Part shown: piece after piece, positions 32,601 to 45,400 of the stretch
Position numbering within the stretch: position 1 is the stretch's first letter
Layout of the letters: the number at the start of each line of letters is the position of its first letter
DNA from: Amia ocellicauda
Lineage: Eukaryota > Chordata > Actinopteri > Amiiformes > Amiidae
NCBI RefSeq assembly: GCF_036373705.1
Contig: NC_089858.1
Span: forward strand, 32,097,749-32,161,748
DNA length: 64,000 nucleotides
Direction of reading: 5' to 3'
Position numbers and translations under genes: made by a program
The notes under the pieces: generated by a model
Database searches by the model: none
Told to the model about the DNA's origin: nothing
Seen by the model: the letters and a program-made list of their open reading frames with translations, nothing else

Positions 32601-32902
32601 CAGGGGTCTCCATCCCTGGTCCTGGAGAGCCCCTATCCAGCAGGTTTTAGAGGTCACCCTTCGCCACTTTATAAACACCTAGAAGTATTTCAGTCTGATC
32701 AGTGAAGCTTTGGTTTGGTAAATTCAGTAATTCAGCAATTATCAGAATACCTGCAGCCTCTCTGAGCAAGAGCTCCCTTGGTTGATTTGCTTAATTGATT
32801 AATAACTCACATGTGTTCCTAGTATTTAGAAATTGGTGATTTAGGGTGACCTATAAAATAAACTGGATTGGGGCTCTCCAGGACCAGGGTTGGAGACCCC
32901 TG
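32601..32902. mobile_element. hAT-type MITE
   Basis: Terminal inverted repeats of about 33 bp (CAGGGGTCTCCATCCCTGGT and its inverted match ending GGAGACCCCTG). The 8-bp flanks CCCTAATG and CCCAAATG agree at 7 of 8 bases, as hAT target duplications do. No coding capacity. Confidence 0.88.
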
Positions 32903-33189
32903 CCCAAATGGAACTTTATATAGCCAATTCAGTTTAAAATGTATGCATAGACTAATACATTCACCTGAAATTGTAGTAATTATTAATTATGATGATGATT
33001 ATGTTTGCCATGGTATTAAAATAATGTATTTTGCTGATTCAACAAACACTTGGAATAGATCAGCATCAGTCCTCATGTTCACTGAGAAGCGAATGTGAGA
33101 CCATAATGAGATAAACCACATACACTATGTATCAGGTTGTCTTTTTCTTAACAGCAGTATTTGTTATTCATTATTTTAATTATTATTAT

Positions 33190-33850
33190 CATATACTGAA
33201 AAAAGATACGAATGCAACATGTAATGTGTTAGACATGTTTCATGAGCTGATGTGAAAGATCCCAGACATTTTCAAGCATATTTAAGTAGCTTATTTCTCT
33301 TAAAACAATTTTACACCACTGTAAGTGAGTATTTTTCCTTTGCCAAGATAATCTAGCCACCTGACAGCTGTGGCATCAAGAAGCTGATGAAACAGCACGA
33401 CCATTACACAGGTGCCCCTTGTGCTGAGGACAATAAAAGGACACTCTAAAAACACAAAGTCACTGATGTCTCAAGTTTTGAGGGACTGTTCATTTAGCAT
33501 GCTGACTGCAGGAATGTCCACCAGAGCTGTTGCCAGATAGTTTAGAGTTATTTTCTCTAACATAAGTCACCTCCAAAGTAATTTTAGGGAATTTGTCAGT
33601 ACATCCACCCAGCCTCACAACCGCAGACCACATGTAACATCATCAGGATCGTCTGAGACCATCCACCTGGACAGCTGATGAAACTGTGGGTTTGCACAAC
33701 AGAAGAATTTCTGCACAAACTGTCAGAAAGCGTCTCAGGGTAACTCATCTGAGGCTCATAGACCTCACCAGGGTCTTGACCTGACTACAGCTCTGGTGGA
33801 CATCCCTACGGTCAGCATGGAAATTGCACGGTCCCTCAAAACTTCAGACT
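33190..33850 (+). repeat. Interspersed repeat family R, copy 1
   Basis: Matches 52,190-52,890 in inverted orientation over most of its length (shared blocks CAAGTTTTGAG, TGCTGACTGCAGGAATGTCC, CACCTGGACAGCTGATGAA). This looks like a fish DNA-transposon-derived repeat, but I cannot name it. No open frame. Confidence 0.75.
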
Positions 33851-34670
33851 TGAAATCCATAGTTTAGGGCCTAATTAATTTATTTCAATTGATCATTTTA
33901 AAATGTGACTCCACATTGTGTTACTGTAGCATCAACAGTCATAAGCCTATTTCAGCCTCAGCTCCCTGTAGTTTCACCCTCTGTTGTAGTGGCAGCACAA
34001 AGATCTTCCCTCATGTCCCAGGGGAAACGGCAGCCTTATTTCGCAACAAGACAATGACGCTGATGCTCCAGTTATTTCGTTTGGGGAAAAAACTAAAAGC
34101 GTTACAAAACATCTAAGAACAGAACAAACCCTGTATGAGGGAGGATGCCCAGTGTCTCAGGTTTTTCTGGTCCCTAATTATTTTCTGCTACCTTGAGTGT
34201 ATAGGCTATGTGTTGGGTTAAGGTGATTTTCCATACCTGCATCAAACTGGCAACAAACCAATTACATTCCCTATTGACTGTTATTCGACACCTTCACATT
34301 TTGCTGAGGAAAGTATTGGAGAAATAAAAATCTTTTCCAAGGAAAACACCATCCCCTTTGACTGAGAGGAATCTTCTATGGAGAGAAAAAGAGGGCAATA
34401 TGTATATATAGAGAAAAAAATACTCTTTAGGAGCTGGGCCAGGTAAAATAAACCAAATTGTCAGAAATTAAGATTAGGCTGTGTAAGTGTACTATTTTTT
34501 GTGGTGTGCTGCAGTGCAATGTTAATAAGTTTATTTTGGGCTTAAGGGAAGTAGCTATTTTTCATCACTTTGGTTAAGGTGTGGCTCCACACACCACAAC
34601 ACATACTAATGCCCCCTCCACCCCTCCTCTCCCTACAACCCCCTCATCCAGTCTGGGCTCATTGCCAGCT

Positions 34671-34698
34671 GCCTCTCTCTCTCTCTCTCTCTCTCTGT
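34671..34698. repeat. (CT)n microsatellite
   Basis: About 13 CT units in the GAS8-DBNDD1 intergenic region. Confidence 0.9.
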
Positions 34699-34904
34699 TT
34701 TTGTCTGCAGTCTGCCTTACTGAGCTCATTTACCATGCAATGCTTACAGTGCAGTGGAGCTGTGCAATTTGTGAAGTGATCTCTGCTTTCATGGCAATGT
34801 GTTGGTGCTGGTGCAATGCCTAGGATGGTGGATTTACAGGGATGCAGGGGCTGTGAGGATCGGCAAAGGGGTGTTGCTGGAGTCTGATGCCGTGGACAGA
34901 GCAG

Positions 34905-34957
<53 letters not shown>

Positions 34958-34990
34958 TCTCTGTCCCTCTCTCCCTCTCTCTCACTCACT
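34905..34990. repeat. (CT)n tract just upstream of DBNDD1
   Basis: About 40 CT units with a few interruptions, ending about 48 bp before the proposed DBNDD1 start codon. Such pyrimidine tracts can sit in promoters or 5' UTRs. A TTAAACAG at 35,008-35,015 could also be a splice acceptor for an upstream non-coding exon. Confidence 0.85.
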
Positions 34991-35037
34991 CTCTCATGCT
35001 GCTGTCTTAAACAGCCCCCTATACTCTGCTGGACTGA

Positions 35038-35068
35038 ATGGAGGCACCAGGAGGGACAGGTACCCCAG
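35038..35068 (+). CDS. DBNDD1: DBNDD1 coding exon 1 (10 codons)
   Basis: ATG then [10 protein letters not shown] and one base before the donor GTAGGC. The next exon supplies AA to complete Glu, giving [11 protein letters not shown], which lines up with the human start MEPPEGAGTGE. An upstream alternative donor (after 35,058, GTACCC) is also in phase 1 and would shorten the product by three residues. Confidence 0.78.
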
Positions 35069-36326
35069 GTAGGCTGAATCCATTTGGTAGAATATTTGGA
35101 ATTTAACATGAATGTGCTGTGAATTAGACACTGATAAATGAGACAGACTTAAAAAGATAGATGCATAGAAAGACAAACAGACAGAAGAACATATAGCCAC
35201 ACAGAGAGATATAGACAGACAAAGATAGGTAGGTGGATCTGGAATATGTTACCTTGTGCTTTCAGTTTACTCCTGTCTCAGTCTGGTTGTTGCAGTGCTG
35301 CTCACCACTTTACATAAGAGTTGGTAATCAACCATAGACTAACCCATTCAGTTTGAATCCTGCTGTTTGTTTTGGGCTGTCTGGTCTTTTAATAGAGGTC
35401 AAAGTGTGCATAGAAGGCTGTACAAAACCTAAGCCAGAATTAAAGTTGTCAAGAACTGCCCGTCTACAGGGCTGAGGTTGTAGCTATAAGTAGTTGCAGT
35501 GATTTTGCCTCTGTTAAATTAAGCTGTTTGTATTTGGCTGGAATAAGTACCTTTAGCATGCTCTGCAATCATAGGTGGTCATAGAATAGGTTAATAGGTT
35601 ATAAATAGTGACAGGACTTCAGCAAGGCTGGCATCTTACTAGATTGAATACCATCTTTGAAAATGATTTTGACAGTTTCTCTGCCACCCTTTTCTTCAAC
35701 GACTCTTTAAAAGGAATCCTGTGTAAAAGGTGTGAATACAAAGTGCAGTGGCTTACATATAACCTAGTCCAATATCTGACTTCCAAAACCAGGGCCAGAA
35801 CAGATGACCTTGCCCACTCCAGCCTAGACACCAGCACTTTGAATCCCATTCCTTTGGAGCTCAATCATTTAAAGCACATCATCCATCCATCTTCCAGGTG
35901 TCCAAACAGAGATTCCAATGTCATGACACAGAAAGTTGTAACTAAAGAATGAGTCTACATCAATCCCCTAAGACTAATGAGTCCCTACCAATCACACGAC
36001 CAATGCATCATATCCATTTTATATATGGTGACATGATTGCTGAAGACTCATTTTAACCGGTTTAGTGTATATTTGGCTTGACTTAACCATTGCTGAGCAG
36101 TTACAGCAGCAAATATTTGTAAGAATAATTCAGAAAGTATGTTGGTCTGAGCACAGAATAAAAACCAGTGTCATCCTCAATTGGGGCTTGTTTTTCAGTT
36201 CTGTGTGGACCATAAATAACAAAACAAAAAAACATTACAGAACCCCACCCCCACCCCGAGTAAGGATCTCGTTACAATGATGTATTGGGCAATTTATCAT
36301 CAGTCCAGAATTAAAGTGTTGACTGG

Positions 36327-36402
<76 letters not shown>

Positions 36403-39400
36403 CTTATTGCAACAAATCAATAGCTTATTGGCAAAGAGAATGAATCGTATAGTACTGAAACCTGAGCCCGTTGTATTAAGTCTGCATTTGTTGTGCTTCC
36501 ACCGGTTGGAGGGTCGCCTCCGGGGAGCAGAGAGCAGTCTCTCAACCAAACTGCAAGCTTTAGCGTTTCCATCCTACTAGCCATGAACAATATTATCAGT
36601 CAGAGACTTTCCCGTTAGCCAAAAGCCATGCTACTGGTGTGTTGTTCAGAAAAATAACTAAGTCTTCTCGGCAGAACCACTGAAGTGAAAAGTGCTTGTA
36701 TGAGTCAGTTTTGGGGGTGGTTAAATGCAAGTACACAGAGAATAAACTTTGGATCCCTAAGCAATTAATTAAGCTCAGCTTTTGGAGTGTAAAACATATT
36801 TGTTACTGCCCAGAAATACACATTTTAATTCAGGAGCAGATTTTAGTTGAAATTCATATTCAGTTATATTTATGTACATATCACTAAATTACTATGTGTA
36901 CAGTCAAGTCAAAATGTTTAAGAAACCAAACTTCAGGTTAAACTTAAACTTTGTATTTTCTATACTTAATTATAATAATATATATTTTGAAATACATATG
37001 TATCTATAGATTAAGCTGTCACTCCCATGTAGGCATATATAAAATTGAATGAAGGTACTATGGTCTTCTAAAAGTATAGATAAATCTTTACATTTATGGG
37101 ATAATAAATGTCACATTAAATTTTTTTTATGTCTTCGGATAGTGCGTTCATTTGCAGGTAAAATGTTTGGTTCAAAACTATCAAAAGCCATCTGTCTCTG
37201 ATGTTAGTGCTTGCCAGAGTCACACACACTGCAGGGAATTCTAATGGAAAGCGGCAGGGCATTTAAAGTGAATATTCATCCTTCTCAGTGTGATACTGTC
37301 ATTTCACCCCCTCTTCAAAACTACCACTAAAAGTCTTCTAGAGGTTTAGTTGGGTCTCATTGTGGCTGTTAAATAATGTAGAATGTGTGCCTACTACTGA
37401 ACTCTTCAGAATAAATTATAATATCCCACCGACCATAAGGGCAAGGAATAAGTATCAAACAATAGTATCATAGTATCATAAGTATTTTATTTGTGGAAAT
37501 TATAGTTTGACCATAAAAGTATTTAGCACAACATCATTTGTTTTACGTAACATGATGAGTACAGTCTGTCTATAGTTGTATTATCCCTATCTAGATTGTA
37601 TTCAGAATTCAAATGGATTTTTCCAGAGGATAATTATTAAGACATTAATTTATCTCATAGATGTTAAGGAATAATATTATACAAACATGTTAGAATGCCC
37701 CACCTTCGTCCCATTATTAACTTTACTTATACACTCCTACTAACACATGAGTACATATACACCAATTAGGGACTGTGATTGTTCCCCTTTAAAACATTCA
37801 TTTTTACAGAAATTTGTCAGATCTCTTTCCAGATTCTTCTCAATGTCATCAGCAACTGCAGCAGTATGACTACAGACCCCAGAATGAGTCACACTGGTGC
37901 TGAACAGAGTCTGAGTTCTTTTTACTTAAGAGTGGAAATCGGCCTAAGGCAGGACAAGCGTTCACACTGCTTGTCATTTCAGCGTTTGGAAGATATAATC
38001 AATATGGGTATCAATAGGGTGTCTGTTAAGAAAACAAGTAATATCCTGGTTATCTTCCAAACTGTGAAATTAGTGTTTTCATTTCTGCAGTTTTGTCAGC
38101 TCAACCAGGAATAGCTATTGAAGCTTTGAATGATGATACAAAATCTCCGTTCGTATTTTATTATGCTGACAAAGTATCTGTTGGGCCATGAATGCTTGAA
38201 TTGTGTTGTTTTGTTATATTAGGTGGTTGAAAACCCATAAATTGTCTTACCACAAAAAACAAACCTGTTACCTAATTTTCTTGCATAATTGAAGAAGCGC
38301 CGCCAGTATCTTAAGCTCACCCAGAGGACAATTCAACTTTATCTTTTTATGTTATGAAAATGAAAAATTAATTACATTGTTGGTAATGTGTGTTGAATAA
38401 ATTATATGAACTTTTTACTTCAAGCAAAGGTTGCAAGGCAAACCTGAAATTAAAACTTGTACGATTGAACATCTGTGTGCTGCACATCAGCCCCGATCTC
38501 AGAAGAAGTGTCAATATTTGAATAGCTCTGTAGGGACTAACCAAACAGAATGTGCTTTGGATGTTGAAAAGAAACTAAAGGCCTAAAACTTCACTGTCAT
38601 ACCAGTGGGCATACCTGAGATCTTTTTCTGTATGGACTCACAACTTTACCAGTAAATTATGTACAAGATTTAAAGACTGTGAGGTGATAGAATTGACCAT
38701 TTACTTTATCAAACTAAAATATATACAGACAACAGTACATGCATGATTGAAGAGGCCTGCTGTCTGTTTTGTTTTATTTTCTAGGAAACAATTCATTTGG
38801 CTTATATCACATTAATTATGTCGACCTTTTCATGACTTTCAGTGAGATTTAAGCAATGTGTCCGCCTTATTTAGCAAACCTGCCTTCTGTTTAAAATAGT
38901 TGTATAGTTCATGTAGCAGGTTAACGTTATGAATATGCACATATTTGTGCACATATACGGCATATTCATAACGTTAACCTGCTACATGCAGCAAAAACAA
39001 AACCATTTCTGCCTGAAATCACAGTTTACATATGAAAGGTTGCAAACTAAAGGAGATCCATCTTGCTTGTAGTTAATCAGTATAAAATATTTAATCCAGC
39101 CATTTCTTGAAAAATCCTAGAGAGTCAGTTTTACATGTATGATTGTTCCCAAATCCCATTATTTTTTGTGAAAAGAAGCACCTCCCATTTTCAGTCCTAA
39201 ATGCACCTTATCTTAATTTCTACTCATAAGAAATATAAGATCTACAGTACTGTGCAAAAGTTTTAGGCAGGTGTGAAAAAATGTTGTAAAGTAAGAATGC
39301 TTTCAAAAATAGACATGTTAATAGATTATATTTATCAATTAACTAAATGCAAAGTGAGTGAACAGAAGAAAAATCTAAATCAAATCCATATTTGGTGTGA

Positions 39401-42400
39401 CCACCCTTTGCCTTCAAAACAGCATCAATTCTTCTAGGTACACTTGTACACAGTTTTTGAAGGAACTCGGCAGGTAGGTTGGCCCAAACATCTTGGAGAA
39501 CTAACCACAGTTCTTCTGTGGATTTAGGCAGCCTCAGTTGCTTCTCTCTCTTCATGTAATCCCAGACAGACTTGATGATGTTGAGATCAGGGCTCTGTGG
39601 GGGCCATACCATCACTTCCAGGACTCCTTGTTCTTCTTTACGCTGAAGATAGTTCTTAATGCTGCAGAATAAATTTGGGGCCAATCATATGCCTCCCTGA
39701 TAATAATAATAATACATACATACATTTTAATTATAGGCGCCTTTCATGACACTCAAGGTCACCTTACAAACAGAACACAAAAAAGTAATCCATAAAAGCA
39801 TCAACAATAACAACATTAAGCAAACAATACTATGATATACAATAAAACATTGGAAGATACAAAATATGAACTCAATGCATACACAATCATAAATAAGCCA
39901 ATTTAAAAAGGTACGTTTTAAGACAAATTTTAAAAATATGAATTTTAAATGTTATGAATGTCCAGAGTAAGGGAATTCCATAAGTAAGGAGCAGTATAAC
40001 TAAAGGCTCTAGACCCCATAGTGTTCAAACAAATATGTGGTATAACAAGAAGAGTTGACGAAGAAGAACTAAAGGTACGAGTAGGTGTATAAGTATGAAA
40101 AAGATCAGTAAGGTATGAGGGAGTAAGATTAAGTTATGTTATTAACATGGGCTTCAAAAGATAGGGTGTTATCAAGGACAACACCCAGACTCTTAACCTG
40201 TAATTCTGATGGTATTGCATGATGGATAAGTATCTGCCTGTACTTCTCAGCATTGAGGAGACCATTCATTCTGACCAAATCCCCAACTCCATTTCCAGAA
40301 ATGCAGCCCCAAACTTGCAAGGAACCTCCACCATGCTTCACTGTTGCCTGCAGACACTCATTCGTGTACCGAACTCCAGCCCTTCAGCAAACAAACTGCC
40401 TTCTGCGTCAGCCAAATATTTCAAATTTTGACTCATCAGTCCAGAGCACCTGCTGCCATTTTTCTGCTGCCCAGTTCCTGTGTTTTCGTGCATAGTTGAG
40501 TCACTTGGCACTGTTGCCTCGTCGGAGGTATGGCTTTTTGGCCACAAGTCTTCCATGAAGGCCACTTCTGACCAGACTTCTCCAGACAGTAGATGGGTGT
40601 ACCAGGGTCCCACTGTTTTCTGCCAATTCTGAGCTGATGGCACTGCTGGACATCTTCCGATTGTGAAGGGAAGCAAGCATGATGCGTCTTTCATCTGCTG
40701 CAGTAAGTTTCCTTGGCCAACCACTGCATCTACGGTATAAACAAAAGGAGGCCATTCTACCCATTCTGCTGGAAACACAATGATCCAAGAATCACATCCA
40801 GTCTATTTTTGAATGATCCCAAGGAGGTGGCTCGAACAATGGTTGAGTTTTCTCCATTCTAACACAACTCTCTGTTTGAAGAAGTATCTCTGTTCTGAAA
40901 GCCTTTAGACTCAGTGTCCATGTGTGTCTGCCAGTCATTGCTGTCACAGGCAGCTGACAATTCCTGTGTTAAAAATAAATAGGACCTGCATAATGGAAAA
41001 TCCAAATGACACAGATTTGTGGGTTAAATTTGGATTGCACAAAATCAATAAGGTCTTTAAATTCAATGTCCACAGTGGAAAGCAATAAATAAAGCCCTAT
41101 GATAAGACTGTAGTGCCAACAAAAGAACTTGCTTATCAACTCCTACAGTATTTGTAATCAATATAGCTTTTATTCTGAGTCATGATGATGATTCCAAACC
41201 CTGTGCCTAACAGAATTCAGGAGCAACCAAACTGCACAGTTGTCTAATCGAGTAAGTTCCATTACGCGTACGTCCCTAAGTCCAAGATATGTACTCAACC
41301 TAAGTTGTTCGGATGGTTACTATGATAATTCTTCACTGGTAAGACTGGAAGTTTTTCAGACCACCTTGTACTGGTTCTAAGAGCTGAATGAGAGAAAACG
41401 CACCAGGGAAGTATTGTACCAGCTCGCAAAAAGGCAAGGCACCATTTATTTTGACAGCCCTTGCCCCTTACCCTTTTCATTTCCTGTCAGAATCACTTGT
41501 GAAGGGCTTTGTTTTTGGTAGAATAGTTGTAAGGAGACTTTCATCTGATATCCAGTCCAGAGGGCTGAAACATAGGGGATTAATGCAGGGCAGCAGGCAA
41601 TCAAATTATGATTTTGTTCTCATCAGAACCAAATAAAGACGTCCAGAACCTGCTGAAGCCCTCTGGATCGGGGGACCTGACCTCAGAGCAATCCTACATT
41701 CCCTCAGGAGAGGAGGAGTGTGGACTCTCGATCCCCAACTCTGGACTGCTGCAGGTCACTGAGAGGAGACGTAAGTGGGAAGTCTTGGGGTGGAGGGTTG
41801 ACTGAACTATCTGAACTATCTCTTTTAATATATATATACATTTGGGTTCTTCAATTATGTTTCCCCTTTCTTTAATCCAATTTGAAATTGAAATGGTATT
41901 TTTCTTACTGTGAGCCCCAAATGCTTACAGCCTAACTATTGCACCAATAGGATGAGTTGATGTAGCTTCGAACTGTTTACTATCTGAACCTGCAGGTGCC
42001 CAAAAGGCCACTAGGAGTCACTGTTGTGTACTGAGCTATGGAATGACTGGATACATTTTGTACCCACCTGACAATTTCCAGTATACTCAGACTGGCTCAT
42101 GAATACCCTCCCCACGTTCACACAAAGGATAGAACAGAGCTGCTTTCTTGTGTCAACAACAATGAGAGGGTGCACTGATTATGGATCTATTAATATTCCT
42201 CTTGAGCTTCCTGCCAATCCTTCAGTTAAAGCAATAGCTGCAATTATTTTAAACAGCACTATAACTGTAAAGTGTGATTAAAATAAATCTACGAAGTATG
42301 AAACATAAATAGTTGTACCAAACTAAAATATGACTACAGCTACATAAATTGAAACTAATCGCTCTCAGAAGCTCTAGATTATTATTATACACTAGATGAG

Positions 42401-45400
42401 TCTGTTGTGTCTGGTTCCCATAAACACAAGACAAGGGGCCGGATTATATCAAAACTTTGAATAGAAAATTACAGAATTGTACTCAGTTGAGGCTTCATTT
42501 TTAGTAAGATGCCACTTTCTTCTAATCATAAATTTAACCACTATGATGAACAGGTTTGTAGTTTGCTATTAGTGGGTGGGTCAATGTTTTGATTTAATCT
42601 GGCCCAAGATATTTATACAATTAATTATTTGTGAAAATGACCTCACTCCATACAGAATTTCTTATCTCTGTAAAACCTTGGAAAAGACAGTCCTTAGTTC
42701 CATGTGGGCTATTTTCACTCCCCATTTAAAGCATGTATCCACTTTAAAGCTACTGTTGTGCAGTACTGCTGTACTGGGCATCTACAAATCCACCCCTCAC
42801 TGTGGCCCGTCAACACCCCCAGATAGTGTTCTAGAGGACAGAGTTGTGAGAGCTCGTCTGTCAGATCGTTGCTGGGCAGGGATTGTGCTTTGTTCGTTGG
42901 GGTGAACTGAAAAGCCCCATTATATTCTCCCCCGAAAAATAACTGCTATCTGTTTCCCAAAATTGTTCTGGCTGGGCGTTGCTGCAATTGAACCTATTCC
43001 AAGCTGCAGCAAACACGTATTATACAAGGGCCTGATTATATCTGGGCTTTCAATGTTCAATTGAGAAGCCCTGCAGGGTGATATGAGTTCCCAATCAGAA
43101 GCGGTAGGCCCTGACACCTGGCAGACAGTGGAAGAGTAGAGTAGGATCACACCAGTCCAAAGCTAACTGAAAAAAGCAGAAATGAATTTGCCTTCAATAT
43201 ATTAATGCCTATGTTGTAGCTACCACCCATGCATGACACACAAGGGCAACCATCTAAATTATGAAGTGTTTTTTTTTTTTTGTGGTTGGGGTTTGTCTTA
43301 GTTCAGTAGTACAGCAGGGCACTGGAATTACCACTTGCTCTCAAGGCCAGGGTGAGGTAGGTAGTTGCAGCTTGCCATCTACAAGCTTTGTCCAAATTCA
43401 GTTTTCAATTTTCCATGCAATTTCCAGAGCCCATGTTTTTCATTGAACACACCCTACAGACCTCCTTCAGAGAGAGCTGACAGACTGCAATGTGAGGCAA
43501 TTATTTTCCTGTGAGGAACAGAGCTTTGAGCAGAACTAGAGGTGTCCCACCCATATCTCCTGCAAACATGTGCATCCATAGTGATTTACCGCTCCAAGGT
43601 GCCTGTCGAAAGGTCTCTATGCCAGCTCCAAAGACAACAGCTCCACTCGCATATTCATGTCCCTGGAAAGAAGGTAGCATGTTGGGATCGCAGCACACGG
43701 AGGGGGTAAAAGGCGTTTATCCAGAACCTGTCATAAATGCTCACTGGTGTGTGACTACATCGAAGGTGGATAAAGCTGAGAAGAGACAGACACTTTCAGA
43801 AAAAGCCTATTTAAAAGCCTATTTAAGTTGTGGTGATTACATTTGAAAAAATTAAGAAAGGTAGAGTAAAAAGTAAAAGACAAAAGGGAAAATATAAATA
43901 CAGGTCTCTATATATATTTTAAGATTTGATATTAAATGTAATTGTACATTTGCAGAAATGCTCAAACATGTTCCTGTGTGCACAAAAATATACAATTGAG
44001 TCCACTTTCGGTATCCTTCTCATTTTTGCTTGAGTTAATTTAATACCCTGTAAAATATTGTGCATGTACAGTTCACATACTGCTCTTTAAATGTTAGTAT
44101 TAGTACCATTGTAAAAGATACAGCAGGGGATCTGATTTATTAATCCTGATCCTGGACTGTGCCCGACATGAATGATTTAAGTACTGTATCAGCAGAAGTC
44201 TTTTTTTTCAAATATATACTGCAAGCACTCACTCAATAACTTAACCTGTTTCCTTGCCAAAATATCTCATATAAAACTAAATAAAGTAGACTGCACTCTG
44301 CTTTCTGAACATTCTGCTTTGATATCACTACTTTAAAAGTGTCTAAATGACTTCTGAAAGAAGCCATTCAAGTCCCAGTTTTTGCTGAATTGATTCTAGG
44401 GGTCGTGTTTGATGTAGAATTTAGCTGGTATTCTAAAATGGTTAATGTTTGGCTCGTGATTGATCTCCCTCTTCAGTCTTCAGCACTGAGACTAGTTCTC
44501 CTTCATCACAGACTGTGTTGCATGATCAGGCTGAGACTGGACACATTGGGTCACAAGCTTTGAAAAAGAACAGTATAGAAATAGATTAATCACAACCACA
44601 GTGAGGCAAAATCCCTTTTAAATCAATCTATCAGTATGGATAAATAAATAAATAAATAAATAAATAAACACATGTTCAGGTAGTATGGTACTAAAATAAC
44701 AGGCTTAGAGTGTTTAACAAAGAGTGTGGAGATGGATGCCATTTCTTTTGTCTGCTCTTTTATAGAGAAAGAGTGTGCTGGGGCTGGGTGGGCAGCTTCC
44801 TGTCTTCCACAGGATGTAAGACCTTTGCTGATACATCAGCTTCTCCCCTTGGTATTGTTTTCTACTAATCCACCCACTTGATAATTGTTTTTAAGACACA
44901 AATACAGAACGCTTTAGATTCCAATGGGTTTAAGGTGAAATGGATGAATTGATAAAAACAAATCCCACTAACATTAAACTTGAAAGGCTGATTTATTCAG
45001 GTTTCTACAAACAGCACGTCCGAGATGTTGTATTGCTCAATAAGGTGCTGAGGACACCACTGTAAAACTCCAGGCACTGAATTATAGACTTACCGTGAAG
45101 AATGATGAAGTGCAAGTGAGCATTGTTGGGTTTTTATTATTATTTTTACACTTTTTTTATTAGATCAGCCATATCTCCCAAGCCACATGAAGTGCCCCCC
45201 GACTCTAAGACCAGCATCACTATTATTGAACTATAAATCCTGTAGCTGCAAAATCCCCTATTAAAGAGAAATGTGCCCTGAAAAATGCATGGCATAGTAA
45301 TCATTTCTGAACCCGTCCCTCAGAGCTCCTTTAATACTTCCCCTTTGAAGTCACGATACTGCTTTACCTAACATTATAACTGATAACCTTTATATGTTGT

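Larger units (their letters stand above)
37188..40942. repeat. Segmental duplication block 2, copy B
   Basis: Partner of 17,448-20,680 in the same orientation. The homology is interrupted by the Tc1-like element at 39,245-40,735 and continues after it (ATAAACAAAAGGAGGCCATT at 40,738 matching 20,587). Confidence 0.92.
35069..41626. other. DBNDD1 intron 1
   Basis: 6.6-kb phase-1 intron. It holds a GT array (36,330-36,401), duplicated block 2 copy B (37,188-40,942) and a Tc1-like element with a nested LINE fragment. No further exon is recognised. Confidence 0.85.

Noticed and set aside
34659..35109. Long Ser/Leu and Arg/Glu repeat open frames
   Set aside because: These are translations of the CT/GA microsatellites.
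36235..36580. Thr/His and Val/Cys repeat open frames
   Set aside because: These are translations of the (GT)n array at 36,330-36,401.
43501..43698. 65-codon minus-strand frame with a protein-like stretch ([20 protein letters not shown])
   Set aside because: An acceptor-like TTTCCAG precedes part of it, but I recognise no family and see no partner exon, so it is left uncalled. A translated search would settle it.
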